Of a stretch of DNA of 64,000 bases, positions 18,608 to 27,113 are shown one piece after another. This DNA comes from Actinoplanes solisilvae (lineage in GTDB: Bacteria > Actinomycetota > Actinomycetes > Mycobacteriales > Micromonosporaceae). The notes beneath the pieces are model-generated. The model was given only the letters and a program-made list of their open reading frames with translations. It searched no databases and had not been told where the DNA came from. The position numbers were made by a program, and so were the translations under genes. The stretch is from assembly GCF_003999975.1 (NCBI RefSeq), contig NZ_RJAC01000023.1, positions 1-64,000 on the forward strand, in the 5' to 3' direction. Numbering within the stretch: position 1 is the first letter of the stretch; every line of letters starts with the position of its first letter.

Positions 18608-19873
18608 CTATTCGCCCTTCTTGTATTCGGTGTCCATGTCCTTGAGGACCGCGTCGGCGGTGGCCTGGTTGCTGAACACCTCCTGCAGGCCGCTGAGCAT
18701 GGTCTGCTGCACCTTCGCGTTGGGCCAGAGCTGGTCCATGAACGGCACGGTCCTGTTCTCCTGCACGAACGTGGTCAGTTCCTTGAGTCCCGGGTCGACC
18801 GTCGTGCCGGCGTCGGGCAGGGTCGGCAGGCTGCCCTGCTTCTCGTTGAACACCTTCATGCCCTCGGGCGACATCACGAACGTGACGAACTTGAGCGCCA
18901 GCTCCTTGTTCTTGGCCTTGGCGTTCACGCCGTAGCCCGCGCCCGCCGCGGCCGGCATGAGGAACGTGGCCGGGTCGTCGGTGGCCGGCAGCGCGGTCAT
19001 CGTGAACCTGCCGTTCGGATTCTTGCCCTTGAGCAGGCTGATGATCCAGTTGCCCTGCACGATGCCGAGGGTCCTGCCGGTCGCGGCGAGGGTCTGACTG
19101 GCCTCATAACTGGTGCCCAGCGGGTTCTTCTGGAAGCAGCCGGCCTTGTTCATGTCCTGGTACTTGGCCATGGCCTGGGTCCAGGCGGAACCGGCGAAGG
19201 TGGTCTGCCCCGCGGCGAGCTTGGTGTTGAAGTCCTTGTCCTGACCGAAGACGACGGTGGCAGCGAGAGCATAGAGCACGAGCTGGGTGACCCAGTTGTC
19301 CTGAATGCCCAACGCGTACGCGGGAGTGCCCTTGGCGGCGGCGTCGCGGCAGAACGCCAGCATCTCCGTCCACGTCGTGGGCGCCTTCAGGCCCGACTTG
19401 GCGAGGGCCTCGTCGTTGTAGACCGCGCCGATGCCGTTGAGCCCGAACAGTGCGTTGTAGGTCTTGCCCTCGAACTGGGCGACGGACTTGAACGAGTCGG
19501 GCAGCTTGGCCGCCCACGGCTGGTCGGACAGGTCGAGCAGGTAGCCCGGCTTGGCCAGCACGTAGGTGGCGCCCGGGTTGCCGTTGCCGGGCCAGACGGT
19601 CATCACGTCGGGGGCCGTGCCCGAGGCGAGCTGCGTACGGATCTGAGCCTGGTATTGATCCGCGCCGCTGGTCGTGAAGGTGACCTTGACGCCCGGGTTG
19701 GCCGCCTCGAACGCCTTGACGACGTCCTCGACCGAGCCCTGGTCGACCGAGGCGAGCGTGAGGGTCTTGTTGTCACCGCCCCCGCTGCCGGATCCGGAGT
19801 TGGCGTTGGTGCCGCTGCTGCACGCGGCGGTGAGCAGGACGGCGCCGAGCGCGATGGACAGGCTTTTCTTCAT
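18608..19873 (-). CDS. Sugar ABC transporter substrate-binding lipoprotein
   Basis: 421-aa family-1 extracellular binding protein. The signal peptide ends in the lipobox LTAAC and is followed by a Ser/Gly linker. The mature part starts with a typical strand (KTLTLASVDQGSVEDVVKAF) and contains a SBP family-1 core. ATG 19873 has GGGAGAG just upstream. It would deliver a glycoside or oligosaccharide to the two MalFG-type permeases encoded upstream. No ATPase gene is in the cluster, so a shared MsiK-type ATPase elsewhere is likely, as is usual in actinomycetes. Confidence 0.92.
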   Translation of the reverse strand: MKKSLSIALGAVLLTAACSSGTNANSGSGSGGGDNKTLTLASVDQGSVEDVVKAFEAANPGVKVTFTTSGADQYQAQIRTQLASGTAPDVMTVWPGNGNPGATYVLAKPGYLLDLSDQPWAAKLPDSFKSVAQFEGKTYNALFGLNGIGAVYNDEALAKSGLKAPTTWTEMLAFCRDAAAKGTPAYALGIQDNWVTQLVLYALAATVVFGQDKDFNTKLAAGQTTFAGSAWTQAMAKYQDMNKAGCFQKNPLGTSYEASQTLAATGRTLGIVQGNWIISLLKGKNPNGRFTMTALPATDDPATFLMPAAAGAGYGVNAKAKNKELALKFVTFVMSPEGMKVFNEKQGSLPTLPDAGTTVDPGLKELTTFVQENRTVPFMDQLWPNAKVQQTMLSGLQEVFSNQATADAVLKDMDTEYKKGE

Positions 19874-19923
19874 GAGCTCTCCCACGTTGGAGATCAATAA
19901 GAGGTGGCGGTGAAGGTGTGGTG

Positions 19924-20745
19924 TCATCCCTTGAGCCCCCCGGCGAAGCCGTTGATGATGCTGCGCTGCAGCGCCAGGTAGACCGCCAGGACCGGCACGA
20001 TGCTGATCAGCAGGGCGGCGAAGATGAGGTTCCAGTCCGAGACGAACTGGCCGACGAAACCGGCGACCGCTACGGGCACGGTCTGCTGGTCGCTGCCGGA
20101 CAGGTAGAGCAACGGCGTGAAGAAGTCGTTCCAGACCGCGACGGCGTTGAGCACCAGCGCGGTGACCGTGATCGGCTTGAGCATCGGCAGCACGACATAG
20201 CGGAAGGTCTTGAACGGGCTGGCGCCGTCGATCGACGCGGCATCCTCGAAGTCGCGGGGCAGGGCGCGCAGGAAGCCCACGTACAGGAAGGTCGTGAACG
20301 GCACCTGCAGGCCGGCGTAGAACAGGACGAGCGACCAGATCGAGCCGAGCAGGCCGAGGTCGCGGACCGTCTGGTAGAGCGGCAGCGAGGCCAGCTGGAA
20401 CGGCAGGACCAGGCCCAGCATGATCAGCAAGAACGTTCCGCGAGACCAGCGGGCCGTGCTTCTGGCCAACGGGTACGCGGCGAGGGCCGAGACGGCCAGG
20501 ACGATGACGACGCTGACGGCGGTCACGAGCACGCTGTTGATCAGTGCGCCCCCGAGGCCGGCCTCGCGCCAAGCGCCGGTGAAGTTGCCGAAGGTGGGGT
20601 CCAGCGTCGGGCGGATCGGTGACGCGGTGTCCGAGGGCTGCCGGATGGCCAGGTTGACCAGCACGTAGACCGGGAAGGCGAAGACGATGCCGACCGCGAT
20701 CATGACCATCTCGAGGGCGAACGTCCGTTTCGTGTAGCGGTTCAC
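19924..20745 (-). CDS. Carbohydrate ABC permease, MalG type
   Basis: 273-aa inner-membrane permease with six predicted helices and the EAA loop FEDAASIDGASPFKTFRYVVLPMLKP before the last two helices, the docking site for the ATPase. The start overlaps the MalF-type gene stop as ATGA. A 50-bp spacer separates it from the binding protein. It forms the import channel with its partner. Confidence 0.93.
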   Translation of the reverse strand: MNRYTKRTFALEMVMIAVGIVFAFPVYVLVNLAIRQPSDTASPIRPTLDPTFGNFTGAWREAGLGGALINSVLVTAVSVVIVLAVSALAAYPLARSTARWSRGTFLLIMLGLVLPFQLASLPLYQTVRDLGLLGSIWSLVLFYAGLQVPFTTFLYVGFLRALPRDFEDAASIDGASPFKTFRYVVLPMLKPITVTALVLNAVAVWNDFFTPLLYLSGSDQQTVPVAVAGFVGQFVSDWNLIFAALLISIVPVLAVYLALQRSIINGFAGGLKG

Positions 20746-21662
20746 GACGCCGCCTTCTCATTGCGGTTGAGCACGGCGAACTGTCCGGCGGAGACGATCG
20801 AGACGATGACGGTGAGCACGACGGCCAGGGCGATGCTGTAACCGAACTCGCCGAGGGTGAAGGCGTCCTTGTAGATCAGCGTCGAGATGGTGTCGGTCGC
20901 GTGCCCCGGGCCGCCGCCCGTCAGGGCGTACACCTGGTCGAAGAGTTTGATGCCGCCGATGATCGAGAGCATCAGGTTGATCGTGATCGCGGGCGCCAGC
21001 AACGGGCGGACGATCGACCAGAAACGACGGATCGAGCCAGTGCCGTCGATCGCCGCGGCCTCGTAGATCTCGCGCGGGATCGACTGCAGGCCGGCCAGGA
21101 AGATGACCATCGAGTAGCCGGCGAACTGCCACACCACGACGAGCACGACCATCCACAGGGCCAGGTCGGGGTCGCCGAGCCAGTCCTTCCCCCAGGGTCC
21201 GAGCACCGCGTTGACCGCGCCGTCCGGGCCGAGCAGGTTGCGCCACAGATAGGCGGTCACGATCGGGGTGATCACCGCGGGGGCGAACAGCAGCACCCGC
21301 AGGAGGTTCCGCGTCTTGATCATGCTGTTGACGCCGAGGGCGAGCAGCAGGCCGATGCTGTTCTGGATGACCGTGATGGCCACCGCGATCAGCAGCGTGT
21401 GCCACACGGCCTGCAGCGCGTCGCCGTCGTCGAGCATGTCGGTGAAGTTGCGCAGGCCGATGACCGCGAAGTCCGGGTCGAGGCCGTCCCAGTCGGTGAA
21501 GGCGTAGTAGATGCCCCGGATGCTGGGCACCAGCACCACGAAGGCGAAGAGCAGGAGCGCCGGCAGGACGAACCACCACGGCGGGGCGCCCCGGCTGCGC
21601 CGCCGGGGCGACGATGCGGGGACGGCCCGGCCGGGAGGGCGGACCTTGAGATCAGCTGTCAC
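20742..21662 (-). CDS. Carbohydrate ABC permease, MalF type
   Basis: 306-aa permease with six predicted helices, starting after a short basic N-terminus. The EAA loop reads REIYEAAAIDGTGSIRRFWSIVRPLL. GTG 21662 is the first start codon after the operator region, so this is the first gene of the five-gene operon malF-malG-binding protein-GH1-GH78. Confidence 0.93.
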   Translation of the reverse strand: MTADLKVRPPGRAVPASSPRRRSRGAPPWWFVLPALLLFAFVVLVPSIRGIYYAFTDWDGLDPDFAVIGLRNFTDMLDDGDALQAVWHTLLIAVAITVIQNSIGLLLALGVNSMIKTRNLLRVLLFAPAVITPIVTAYLWRNLLGPDGAVNAVLGPWGKDWLGDPDLALWMVVLVVVWQFAGYSMVIFLAGLQSIPREIYEAAAIDGTGSIRRFWSIVRPLLAPAITINLMLSIIGGIKLFDQVYALTGGGPGHATDTISTLIYKDAFTLGEFGYSIALAVVLTVIVSIVSAGQFAVLNRNEKAAS

Positions 21663-21737
21663 GAGAACCCACTTGACTGAATCGTTTCATCGCCCTCGAC
21701 GACGGGGGCCGCGTAAGAAGAGAACCATGTGATGTGA

Positions 21738-21872
21738 GTAACGTTTTCCACGATGTTTCGCCGACACTACGAGCAGATGCCAACCTCGTCAAGACTCATC
21801 ACGGGCAACGTTTCTCAAGGTTCATGCTGGTTCTCGCGAGGCCACGGACTGATCTAAGGTGGGTAACGTTTC
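21738..21872. promoter_or_regulatory. Three LacI-type operator sites (AACGTT core)
   Basis: The divergent region between the sugar operon and the LacI gene holds three copies of a similar site: GAGTAACGTTTTCC (core 21740-21745), GGGCAACGTTTCTC (core 21807-21812) and GGGTAACGTTTCTC (core 21865-21870). AACGTT, centred on CG, is the usual core of LacI-family operators. Two sites would serve the operon and one the regulator's own promoter. The 67- and 58-bp core spacings could allow looping. The repeated motif is seen; the binding is inferred. Confidence 0.7.
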
Positions 21873-21891
21873 TCGTTCCTTAGGAGCCCGC

Positions 21892-22917
21892 ATGCAGCCA
21901 TCCCGACGCGTCACGATCGTCGACGTCGCCCGGCACGCCGGGGTGTCCACCACCGCCGTCTCCAAGGTCATGCGCAACGCGTACGGGGCCAGCCCCGAGA
22001 TGCAGATCAAGGTGCGCGCGGCCATCGAGGAGCTGGGTTACCGGCCCTCGGCGGCGGCGCGCGGGCTGCGGGGCCAGACGTACACGATCGGCGTGATGCT
22101 GCCCGAGATGCGCAACCCGTTCTTCGCCGACATCCTCGACGGCGTCACCGAACACCTCGGCGGCACCGACTACCAGGTGCTGATGGCCGCCTGCTGCAAC
22201 GACGAGCCCGGCGAGATCCGCATCACCGAGGCGATGATCGACCGCAGCATGGACGGCGTCATCCTCATCGCCCCGATCTCGTCACGCCGCCACCTGCAGA
22301 AGGTCGCCCGCACCGTCCCGACCGTGGTGGTCGGCCGGCACGGCACCTCCCCCGACTACGACACCGTCACCGACGACGACTTCGCGGGCGCAGGCCTGGT
22401 CGTCGACCACCTCGTCGCCCTCGGCCACCGGCGCATCGCCCACATCGAGCACGCCGAGAGAAATCCCGTACGCCTCAAGGAGATGCCGAACGCCCAGCGC
22501 GCCGACGGCTACCGCCACGCCATGCAGGCCCACGGACTCGGCGAGTTCATCGACATCGCGTCCACGACCTACACGCAGCAGGGTGGCTACCTGGGCGCTC
22601 AGCAGCTGCTGGCCCGCGCGCAGCGCCCGACGGCCATCTTCGCCGGGGCCGACATCGTGGCGATGGGGGTGCTCGACGCGCTCACCGAGGCCGGGGTGTC
22701 CGTCCCCGAGGACATCTCGGTCGCCGGATACGACGACACCATGTTCGCCGCGTTCGGCCCGATCTCGCTGACCACCGTCGACCAGGCCGGGCACCAGATG
22801 GGCGCCAACGCGGCCCGGCTGCTGCTCGACCGCATCGCCGAGCGGAACCGGCCGACCGCTCAGATCAAGCTCTCCCCCACCCTGATCCCGCGGCGCACCA
22901 CCGCCCCGATCTCCTGA
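21892..22917 (+). CDS. LacI-family transcriptional regulator
   Basis: 341-aa LacI/GalR regulator. The N-terminal helix-turn-helix reads VTIVDVARHAGVSTTAVSKVM and includes the hinge helix; a periplasmic-binding-protein-like effector domain follows from about residue 60 (YTIGVMLPEMRNPFFADIL). ATG 21892 has an ideal TTAGGAG nine bases upstream, which excludes the longer in-frame start. Divergent from the rhamnosidase/glucosidase transport operon, it probably represses it until a sugar released from the substrate binds. Confidence 0.93.
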   Translation: MQPSRRVTIVDVARHAGVSTTAVSKVMRNAYGASPEMQIKVRAAIEELGYRPSAAARGLRGQTYTIGVMLPEMRNPFFADILDGVTEHLGGTDYQVLMAACCNDEPGEIRITEAMIDRSMDGVILIAPISSRRHLQKVARTVPTVVVGRHGTSPDYDTVTDDDFAGAGLVVDHLVALGHRRIAHIEHAERNPVRLKEMPNAQRADGYRHAMQAHGLGEFIDIASTTYTQQGGYLGAQQLLARAQRPTAIFAGADIVAMGVLDALTEAGVSVPEDISVAGYDDTMFAAFGPISLTTVDQAGHQMGANAARLLLDRIAERNRPTAQIKLSPTLIPRRTTAPIS

Positions 22918-22936
22918 TCGACGTACGGCCGGGAGA

Positions 22937-22964
22937 GCCCCGCTGTCCGAGCGGACAGCGGGGC
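22937..22964. terminator. Bidirectional terminator-like hairpin
   Basis: Perfect 12-bp inverted repeat (GCCCCGCTGTCC and its complement) with a GAGC loop. It sits between the stop of the LacI gene (22917) and the stop of the convergent aldo/keto reductase remnant (22973), exactly where a shared terminator is expected. No long T-run follows, as is common in high-GC actinomycetes. Confidence 0.75.
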
Positions 22965-22972
22965 CGGTTGGG

Positions 22973-23395
22973 TCAGGCTTCGGGAATGTCGCGCCCGAAC
23001 GTCGCCAGGGTGACGTCGGCGGGATCGGGACCGCCGCGCCGGCCGGTGTCGAGCCCGTCGATCGCGGCGAGCTGCTCGTCGGTGAGCTCGAAGTCGAAGA
23101 CGTCGAAGTTCTCCGCGATCCGCGCCGGCTTCGTCGACTTCGGGATCGCCGAACGACCCTGCTGGACGTGCCAGCGCAGCATCACCTGCGCCGGGCTCTT
23201 GCCGTGCGCCCGGGCGATCTCGCCGATCACCGGATCCCGCAGGGTGCTGGTGTGCTCGCTGTCGCGGTAGAACGTGATGCCACCGATCGGTGACCACGCC
23301 TGGGTGAGGATGCCATGGCGCGCGCCGAACGCCTGCACCTCACGCTGCTGGAAGTAGGGGTGCACCTCGATCTGGTTCACCGCCGGCACGACCGT
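22973..23395 (-). pseudogene. Aldo/keto reductase, 3' half only
   Basis: About 140 codons from the C-terminal half of an aldo/keto reductase: VVPAVNQIEVHPYFQQ, then GILTQAWSPIGG, SPAQVMLRWHVQQG, AIPKSTKPARI and the end DIPEA. An intact enzyme is about 270-280 aa and would carry the catalytic Tyr and Lys in the missing half. Homology begins abruptly at about 23395, where the sequence turns into a second broken gene facing the other way. No start or ribosome binding site is seen for the fragment. Confidence 0.85.
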
Positions 23396-23872
23396 CGCTT
23401 CGACATCCTGGCCGCGAACCCGCTGGGCCTGGCCCTCTACAGCCCCATGTTCTCGTCCGGCGCCACGCTGCCGGTCAACTCGATGAGGTTCAACTTCCTC
23501 GACCCGCACGCCCAGGCGTTCTATCCCGACTGGGCGCAGATCTCCCGCGCCGCGGTCGCCTCGCTGCGCATCGCCGCCGCGAAGAACGCGCACGACCAGC
23601 AGCTGATGAACCTCATCGGCGAGCTGTCCATGCGCAGCGAACCCTTCCGCGCGATGTGGGCCGCCCAGGATGTGTACGTCCACCGGCACGGCACCAAACG
23701 ACTGCGTCACCCGGCCATCGGCGAGCTCGATCTGGCGTACGAGGCTCTCGAACTGCCCGGCGACGACGGCCTGACCATCGTGACCTACTCCGCCGAGCGG
23801 GGAACGGCCACCGGCGACGGCCTCGAGCTGCTGGCCGCGTGGGCCGCGACGCAGCTGATCGTCAGCGGGTGA
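23387..23872 (+). pseudogene. MmyB-type XRE regulator, ligand-binding domain only
   Basis: About 160 codons matching the C-terminal MmyB-like ligand-binding domain of actinobacterial XRE regulators: RRFDILAANPLGLALYSP, FLDPHAQAFYPDW, AVASLRIAAAKN, VYVHRHGTKRLRHPAIG and ELPGDDGLTIVTYSAE. The N-terminal helix-turn-helix of about 90 residues is missing. The match starts at 23387, inside the 5' edge of the broken aldo/keto reductase on the other strand. Intact pairs of this kind are often divergent neighbours, so one deletion of the shared promoter and both 5' ends explains both fragments. Confidence 0.85.
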
Positions 23873-24134
23873 GCAGGCCGATGCGGCGCAGCCAGGCCTC
23901 GACGGCGGGTTGCGCGCCGGTGACCTCCTCGCCGCGGACGGCCAGGCCTTCGCGCAGCGTGGCGCCGGGGCACGAAGCGGCGTAGTCACGCTCGGTGTTT
24001 CCCAGACCGCTCATCGCGTGCGTGGTCAGGGGGTGGACGGTCTTGCCGGCGAAGTCGAAGCTCTCGGCGAACCTCGTCATGATCATGGGGGCCCGGACGT
24101 TCCAGATCGGGCTGATACGGGCGTGATTCCGCCC
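23862..24134 (-). pseudogene. Flavodoxin, 3' fragment
   Basis: The C-terminal part of a flavodoxin: the frame opens after a TAA at about 24136 and encodes SPIWNVRAPMIMTRFAESFD, then FAGKTVHPLTTHAMSGLG and ASCPGATLREGLAVRGEEV. The N-terminal FMN phosphate-binding loop and about the first half are missing. Its 3' end overlaps the MmyB fragment by 11 bp. The intact protein would be an export-associated or free flavodoxin of about 170-200 aa. Confidence 0.75.
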
Positions 24135-24272
24135 TTATGGAACTCGCTTTGACAGCGGGCAGGGAGCCTTTGCCGAAAGGGGTCACGACAGGGACCCCTT
24201 TCGGAGGTTTGAAAACGGCGCCGCGAGGTCCCGGCAATTCGGCGACCGCTCAGGAAAGTACCCGCGACATGA

Positions 24273-24329
24273 TACGTGCTCGCCGAACACCTGGACGTCA
24301 TGATCGAGAGCCTCTTCAGTCCCGCCTGA
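24273..24329 (+). pseudogene. Probable TetR-family regulator tail (18 codons)
   Basis: A short frame directly after an in-frame TGA encodes VLAEHLDVMIESLFSPA and a stop. This looks like the last helix of a TetR regulator. It lies 34 bp before an MMPL-type gene start, and TetR-MMPL pairs are common, so I read it as the remnant of that regulator. The match is short and the call is tentative. Confidence 0.35.
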
Positions 24330-24363
24330 ATCTGGTGCCGATCCTCCGACCGAGGGTTCAGGC

Positions 24364-24765
24364 ATGCGGTTGTCCGAACGGACGGGCACATTCACCGTCC
24401 GCTTCAAGTTCTGGATCCTCGCCGGATGGCTGGGCGTCTTCGCGGTCGCGGTGATCGCGAGTGGACCGCTGTTCGACCGTATGAGCACCGTGGACAATCT
24501 CGATGCCGGCGCCGAGTCGGCCCGCGTCCAGGCCCGCATCGAGGAACTGACCGACGGGATGTTGGCGAAGAACAGGCCGAACTCCTGGCATGGCGAAGTG
24601 GCGTGGGGCCCGTCGTTCACCGCCACGTCGGCCGAGGAGGACGACTATGTCGTGACCGAACCCGACGACCTGGCCATCAACGCCCTGCTGCGGTGGCTGG
24701 GCGTGCGACGCGACGGGCACCTCGACGAATTCGACACGGCCGGCCTGGATCGTCACTCCCGTTGA
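24364..24765 (+). pseudogene. MMPL-family transporter, 5' fragment
   Basis: 133-codon frame. The first 65 residues match the start of an MMPL/RND transporter: a basic N-terminus, the first membrane helix (FWILAGWLGVFAVAVIASG), then DNLDAGAESARVQARIEELT of the first extracytoplasmic domain. An intact MMPL protein is about 700 aa. The remaining 68 residues (from DGMLAKNRPNSWHGEV to LRWLGVRRDGHLDEF) do not look like MMPL; I do not recognise them. The frame therefore seems to join an MMPL head to another gene's tail. Confidence 0.6.
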
Positions 24766-24771
24766 GATCGC

Positions 24772-25152
24772 CTACAGCGTCGGCGGGGCCTGCTCCGGCG
24801 CCAGCTCGATGTCGTCGACCTTGACGTTGACGCTGGCGACGACGAGACCGTAGCCGGTCAGCGCCTCGGCGATCTTGGTCTGCACGACCTTGACGACCTC
24901 GCCGACCACGCTGCCGGCGGCGAGCACGAGCACCACGGTGATCTCGACGCTCGCGCCCTTGACCTCGGCGTGCACACCCCGGGTGGCGTCCCCGACCTCG
25001 TCCAGCCCGATCTTGTCGAAGACCTTGTCGAAGAAGCGGGCCACGTCGCCGCCCAGGTCGGCCACGCCCGGAGTCTCCCTGGCCGCAGTCGCCGCGATCT
25101 TCTCGACCACCTCGCGGGACACCGAGTTGACCCCCGCCACACCGTCGCTCAT
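24772..25152 (-). CDS. Asp23/Gls24-family envelope stress protein
   Basis: 126-aa protein with the Asp23/Gls24 (DUF322) pattern: VSREVVEKIAATAARETPGVADL, then GVHAEVKGASVEITVVLVLAAG and VVQTKIAEALTGYGLVVASVNVKVDDI. Members are small abundant cytoplasmic proteins linked to envelope or alkaline stress. ATG 25152 has AGAGGGACGG just upstream. It sits in a region of broken genes but is itself intact. A tandem duplication lies directly upstream. Confidence 0.88.
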   Translation of the reverse strand: MSDGVAGVNSVSREVVEKIAATAARETPGVADLGGDVARFFDKVFDKIGLDEVGDATRGVHAEVKGASVEITVVLVLAAGSVVGEVVKVVQTKIAEALTGYGLVVASVNVKVDDIELAPEQAPPTL

Positions 25153-25160
25153 GCCGTCCC

Positions 25161-25234
25161 TCTTCCCGCACCGTCCCCCGGCGACACTCGCCGCGGACTT
25201 CCCACACCGTCCCGTGGCGACACTCGCCGCGGAC
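25161..25234. repeat. Two-copy tandem repeat (about 37 bp) upstream of the Asp23 gene
   Basis: Copy 1 (25161-25198) and copy 2 (25199-25234) share the run GGCGACACTCGCCGCGGAC and most of the flanking TTCCC-CACCGTCCC. The copies lie immediately before the ribosome binding site of the Asp23 gene, so the duplication may have doubled a promoter or regulatory element. Confidence 0.8.
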
Positions 25235-25244
25235 CGGGAGCGTA

Positions 25245-25949
25245 TCAACGCTCGTCGGTCTGCGGTGCGCTGCGGGCGGTGCTGTCGCCGAGTGTGAGCA
25301 GGCCGGTGAGACAGACCCGCAGGGCACGGGCGAGCCGGGCCTCGAAGTCGACCCGGGAGCCGGCCAGCAACGGGTCGCTGACCGCCTCGGCCACCGAGCT
25401 CGACGGGTTGGCGAACGGCCACAGCCCGGCGATCAGCAGGATCATCAGGGACACGAACTCGCGGGCGCCGGCCTCGGTCAGCGCCGGCACGCGGCCGGCG
25501 AGCAGGGCGGCCAGCCGGGCCTGCGACGCGGAGTTGGCCAGCTTGAAGTCGCGGACCGCGACGGCCGAGATGTTGCGTTCGAGCTCGGTGCCGAGCGCGC
25601 TCCACAGCTCGCAGATGAGCGGGCGCCGGGCCAGCGACGCGGCCAGGGCGTCGACCACCGCGCCCGGGTCGGCCCCCGCCAAGGCCGGGCCCGGCAGTTC
25701 GCCCCGCAGCTCGGTGACCCAGTCGTCGACGCGCAGGTTGAGCAGGGCGAAGAAGACCGCCTCGCGCGTCTCGAAATAGCGCACGACGTTGGTCTTCGAC
25801 AGCCCGACGCGCCGGGCCAGCTCGCGCAGGCTGATCTCGCTCAGCGGCACCTCGGTGAGCAGGTCCGCCGCCACGCCGAGGATGGCGTGGCGGCGGGCCT
25901 CCCGCTGCTCGGGGCTGCGGGCGCGCTGAAAGTCCAGCTCAGAGTTCAT
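25245..25949 (-). CDS. TetR-family transcriptional regulator
   Basis: 234-aa TetR regulator. The helix-turn-helix is ISLRELARRVGLSKTNVVRYF (about residues 39-59), followed by a helical ligand domain of usual length. ATG 25949 lies 11 bp after the SDR stop, so they form one operon. It probably represses the SDR operon in response to the SDR substrate or product. A CTTACG-N7-CGTAAG element at 27557-27575 is a candidate operator. Confidence 0.92.
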   Translation of the reverse strand: MNSELDFQRARSPEQREARRHAILGVAADLLTEVPLSEISLRELARRVGLSKTNVVRYFETREAVFFALLNLRVDDWVTELRGELPGPALAGADPGAVVDALAASLARRPLICELWSALGTELERNISAVAVRDFKLANSASQARLAALLAGRVPALTEAGAREFVSLMILLIAGLWPFANPSSSVAEAVSDPLLAGSRVDFEARLARALRVCLTGLLTLGDSTARSAPQTDER

Positions 25950-25960
25950 CGCCCGAAAGG

Positions 25961-26791
25961 CTACCCGGCGTAGCTGACGGACTCGCTCACCGTGCGCCAC
26001 CGGGCGTCGGTGGCCGCGAGGTTGTCGGCCTGGGCCCGGGCGGCGGCGACCGCGTCGGCGCCGAGCAGCAGGTGCACCGGCGGTTCGGGGTTGTCGGTCA
26101 GGTCGATCAGCACCCGGGCGATGCGTTCCGGGTCGCCGGGCTGGGTGCCGTCGGCGGCGCGCAGCCGGGCCACCGCGGGCTCGATGACCCCGCGGTAGGC
26201 GTCGCTGATCGGGTGTTCGGTCATCGACGATCCGGCCCAGTTCGTCCGCATGCCGCCGGGCTCGGCCACGGTTACCCTGATGCCCAGCGGGGCGACCTCC
26301 TTGGCGAGCACCTCGGAGAATCCGCCGACGGCCCACTTGGCCGACTGGTAGGCGCCCAGGCCGGGACCGCCGACGCGGCCACCGACCGACGAGATCTGGA
26401 TGATGTGACCGGCCCCCTGCGCGCGCAGGACCGGCAGCGCGGCCCGGGTCACGTTGACGACGCCGAAGAAGTTGGCGTCGATCTGGGCGCGGAACTCGTC
26501 GTCGGGCATGTCCTCGATGGACGCGACATCGGCGTAGCCCGCATTGTTGACCAGCACGTCCAGGCGCCCGAAGGCGTCCACCGCGGTGGCGACGGCCGCG
26601 CGGGCGGCGGCCGGGTCGGTCACGTCGAGCGCGACCGTGCGGATCTGATCGCCGTACTTCTCGGCGAGGTCGTCGAGTTGCTCGGGACGCCGGGCGGTGG
26701 CCACGACCCGGTGACCGGCGGCCAGGACGGACTCGGCGAGTTGCCGGCCCAGCCCGCGGGAGCTGCCGGTGATGAGCCAAACCTTGGACAT
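25961..26791 (-). CDS. Short-chain dehydrogenase/reductase
   Basis: 276-aa SDR with the NAD(P) motif TGSSRGLG (about residues 8-15), NNAG (about 87-90), the catalytic Ser in ISSVGG and YQSAK for Tyr/Lys. TARRPEQL after strand 2 suggests an NADP-preferring classical SDR. The C-terminal region fits oxidoreductases annotated as SDR/retinol-dehydrogenase-like. It is downstream of the broken SDR and aldo/keto reductase genes and upstream of TetR, so the operon once held at least three oxidoreductases. Confidence 0.93.
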   Translation of the reverse strand: MSKVWLITGSSRGLGRQLAESVLAAGHRVVATARRPEQLDDLAEKYGDQIRTVALDVTDPAAARAAVATAVDAFGRLDVLVNNAGYADVASIEDMPDDEFRAQIDANFFGVVNVTRAALPVLRAQGAGHIIQISSVGGRVGGPGLGAYQSAKWAVGGFSEVLAKEVAPLGIRVTVAEPGGMRTNWAGSSMTEHPISDAYRGVIEPAVARLRAADGTQPGDPERIARVLIDLTDNPEPPVHLLLGADAVAAARAQADNLAATDARWRTVSESVSYAG

Positions 26792-26823
26792 GAGATGCCT
26801 TCTTCCGTACGGATTTCTGGTGG

Positions 26824-27106
26824 TCAGGAGAGGAAGCCGCCGTCGACCGCGAGGTGCGCGCCGGTGATGTAGGAGGCTTCGTCGGAAAGCAGGAAGCAGA
26901 CGGCCGTGGAGATCTCGCGGCCGGTTCCGACGCGGCGGGCCGGGATGCGCTCGGCGATCCGGGCGACCTCGCGCCGAACCGGCGTACGGTCTCGGCCACC
27001 GTCTGCCCTACGGCCCGGGCGTCACTCACAGCCGGGCGATGTCGGCCCCCATGCCGGTGCCCGCGCCGGTGACGTAGGCGATCTTTCCGTCGAACTGCGA
27101 TGTCAT
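26824..27106 (-). pseudogene. Second SDR gene with two internal deletions
   Basis: Three pieces of one SDR can be read in order. ATG 27106 gives MTSQFDGKIAYVTGAGTGMG and runs to a stop at 27026. A short piece just after (AVGQTVAETVRRFG) matches the region before NNAG. The C-terminal piece REVARIAERIPARRVGTGRE to AHLAVDGGFLS ends at 26824. The central part with the catalytic Ser-Tyr-Lys is missing. An intact gene would be about 750 bp; 283 bp remain. At least one junction is out of frame. Confidence 0.85.
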
Positions 27107-27113
27107 GGTCGGC

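Noticed and set aside
23315..23386. Start of an intact plus-strand regulator gene
   Set aside because: These codons are antisense to the aldo/keto reductase remnant and show no helix-turn-helix.
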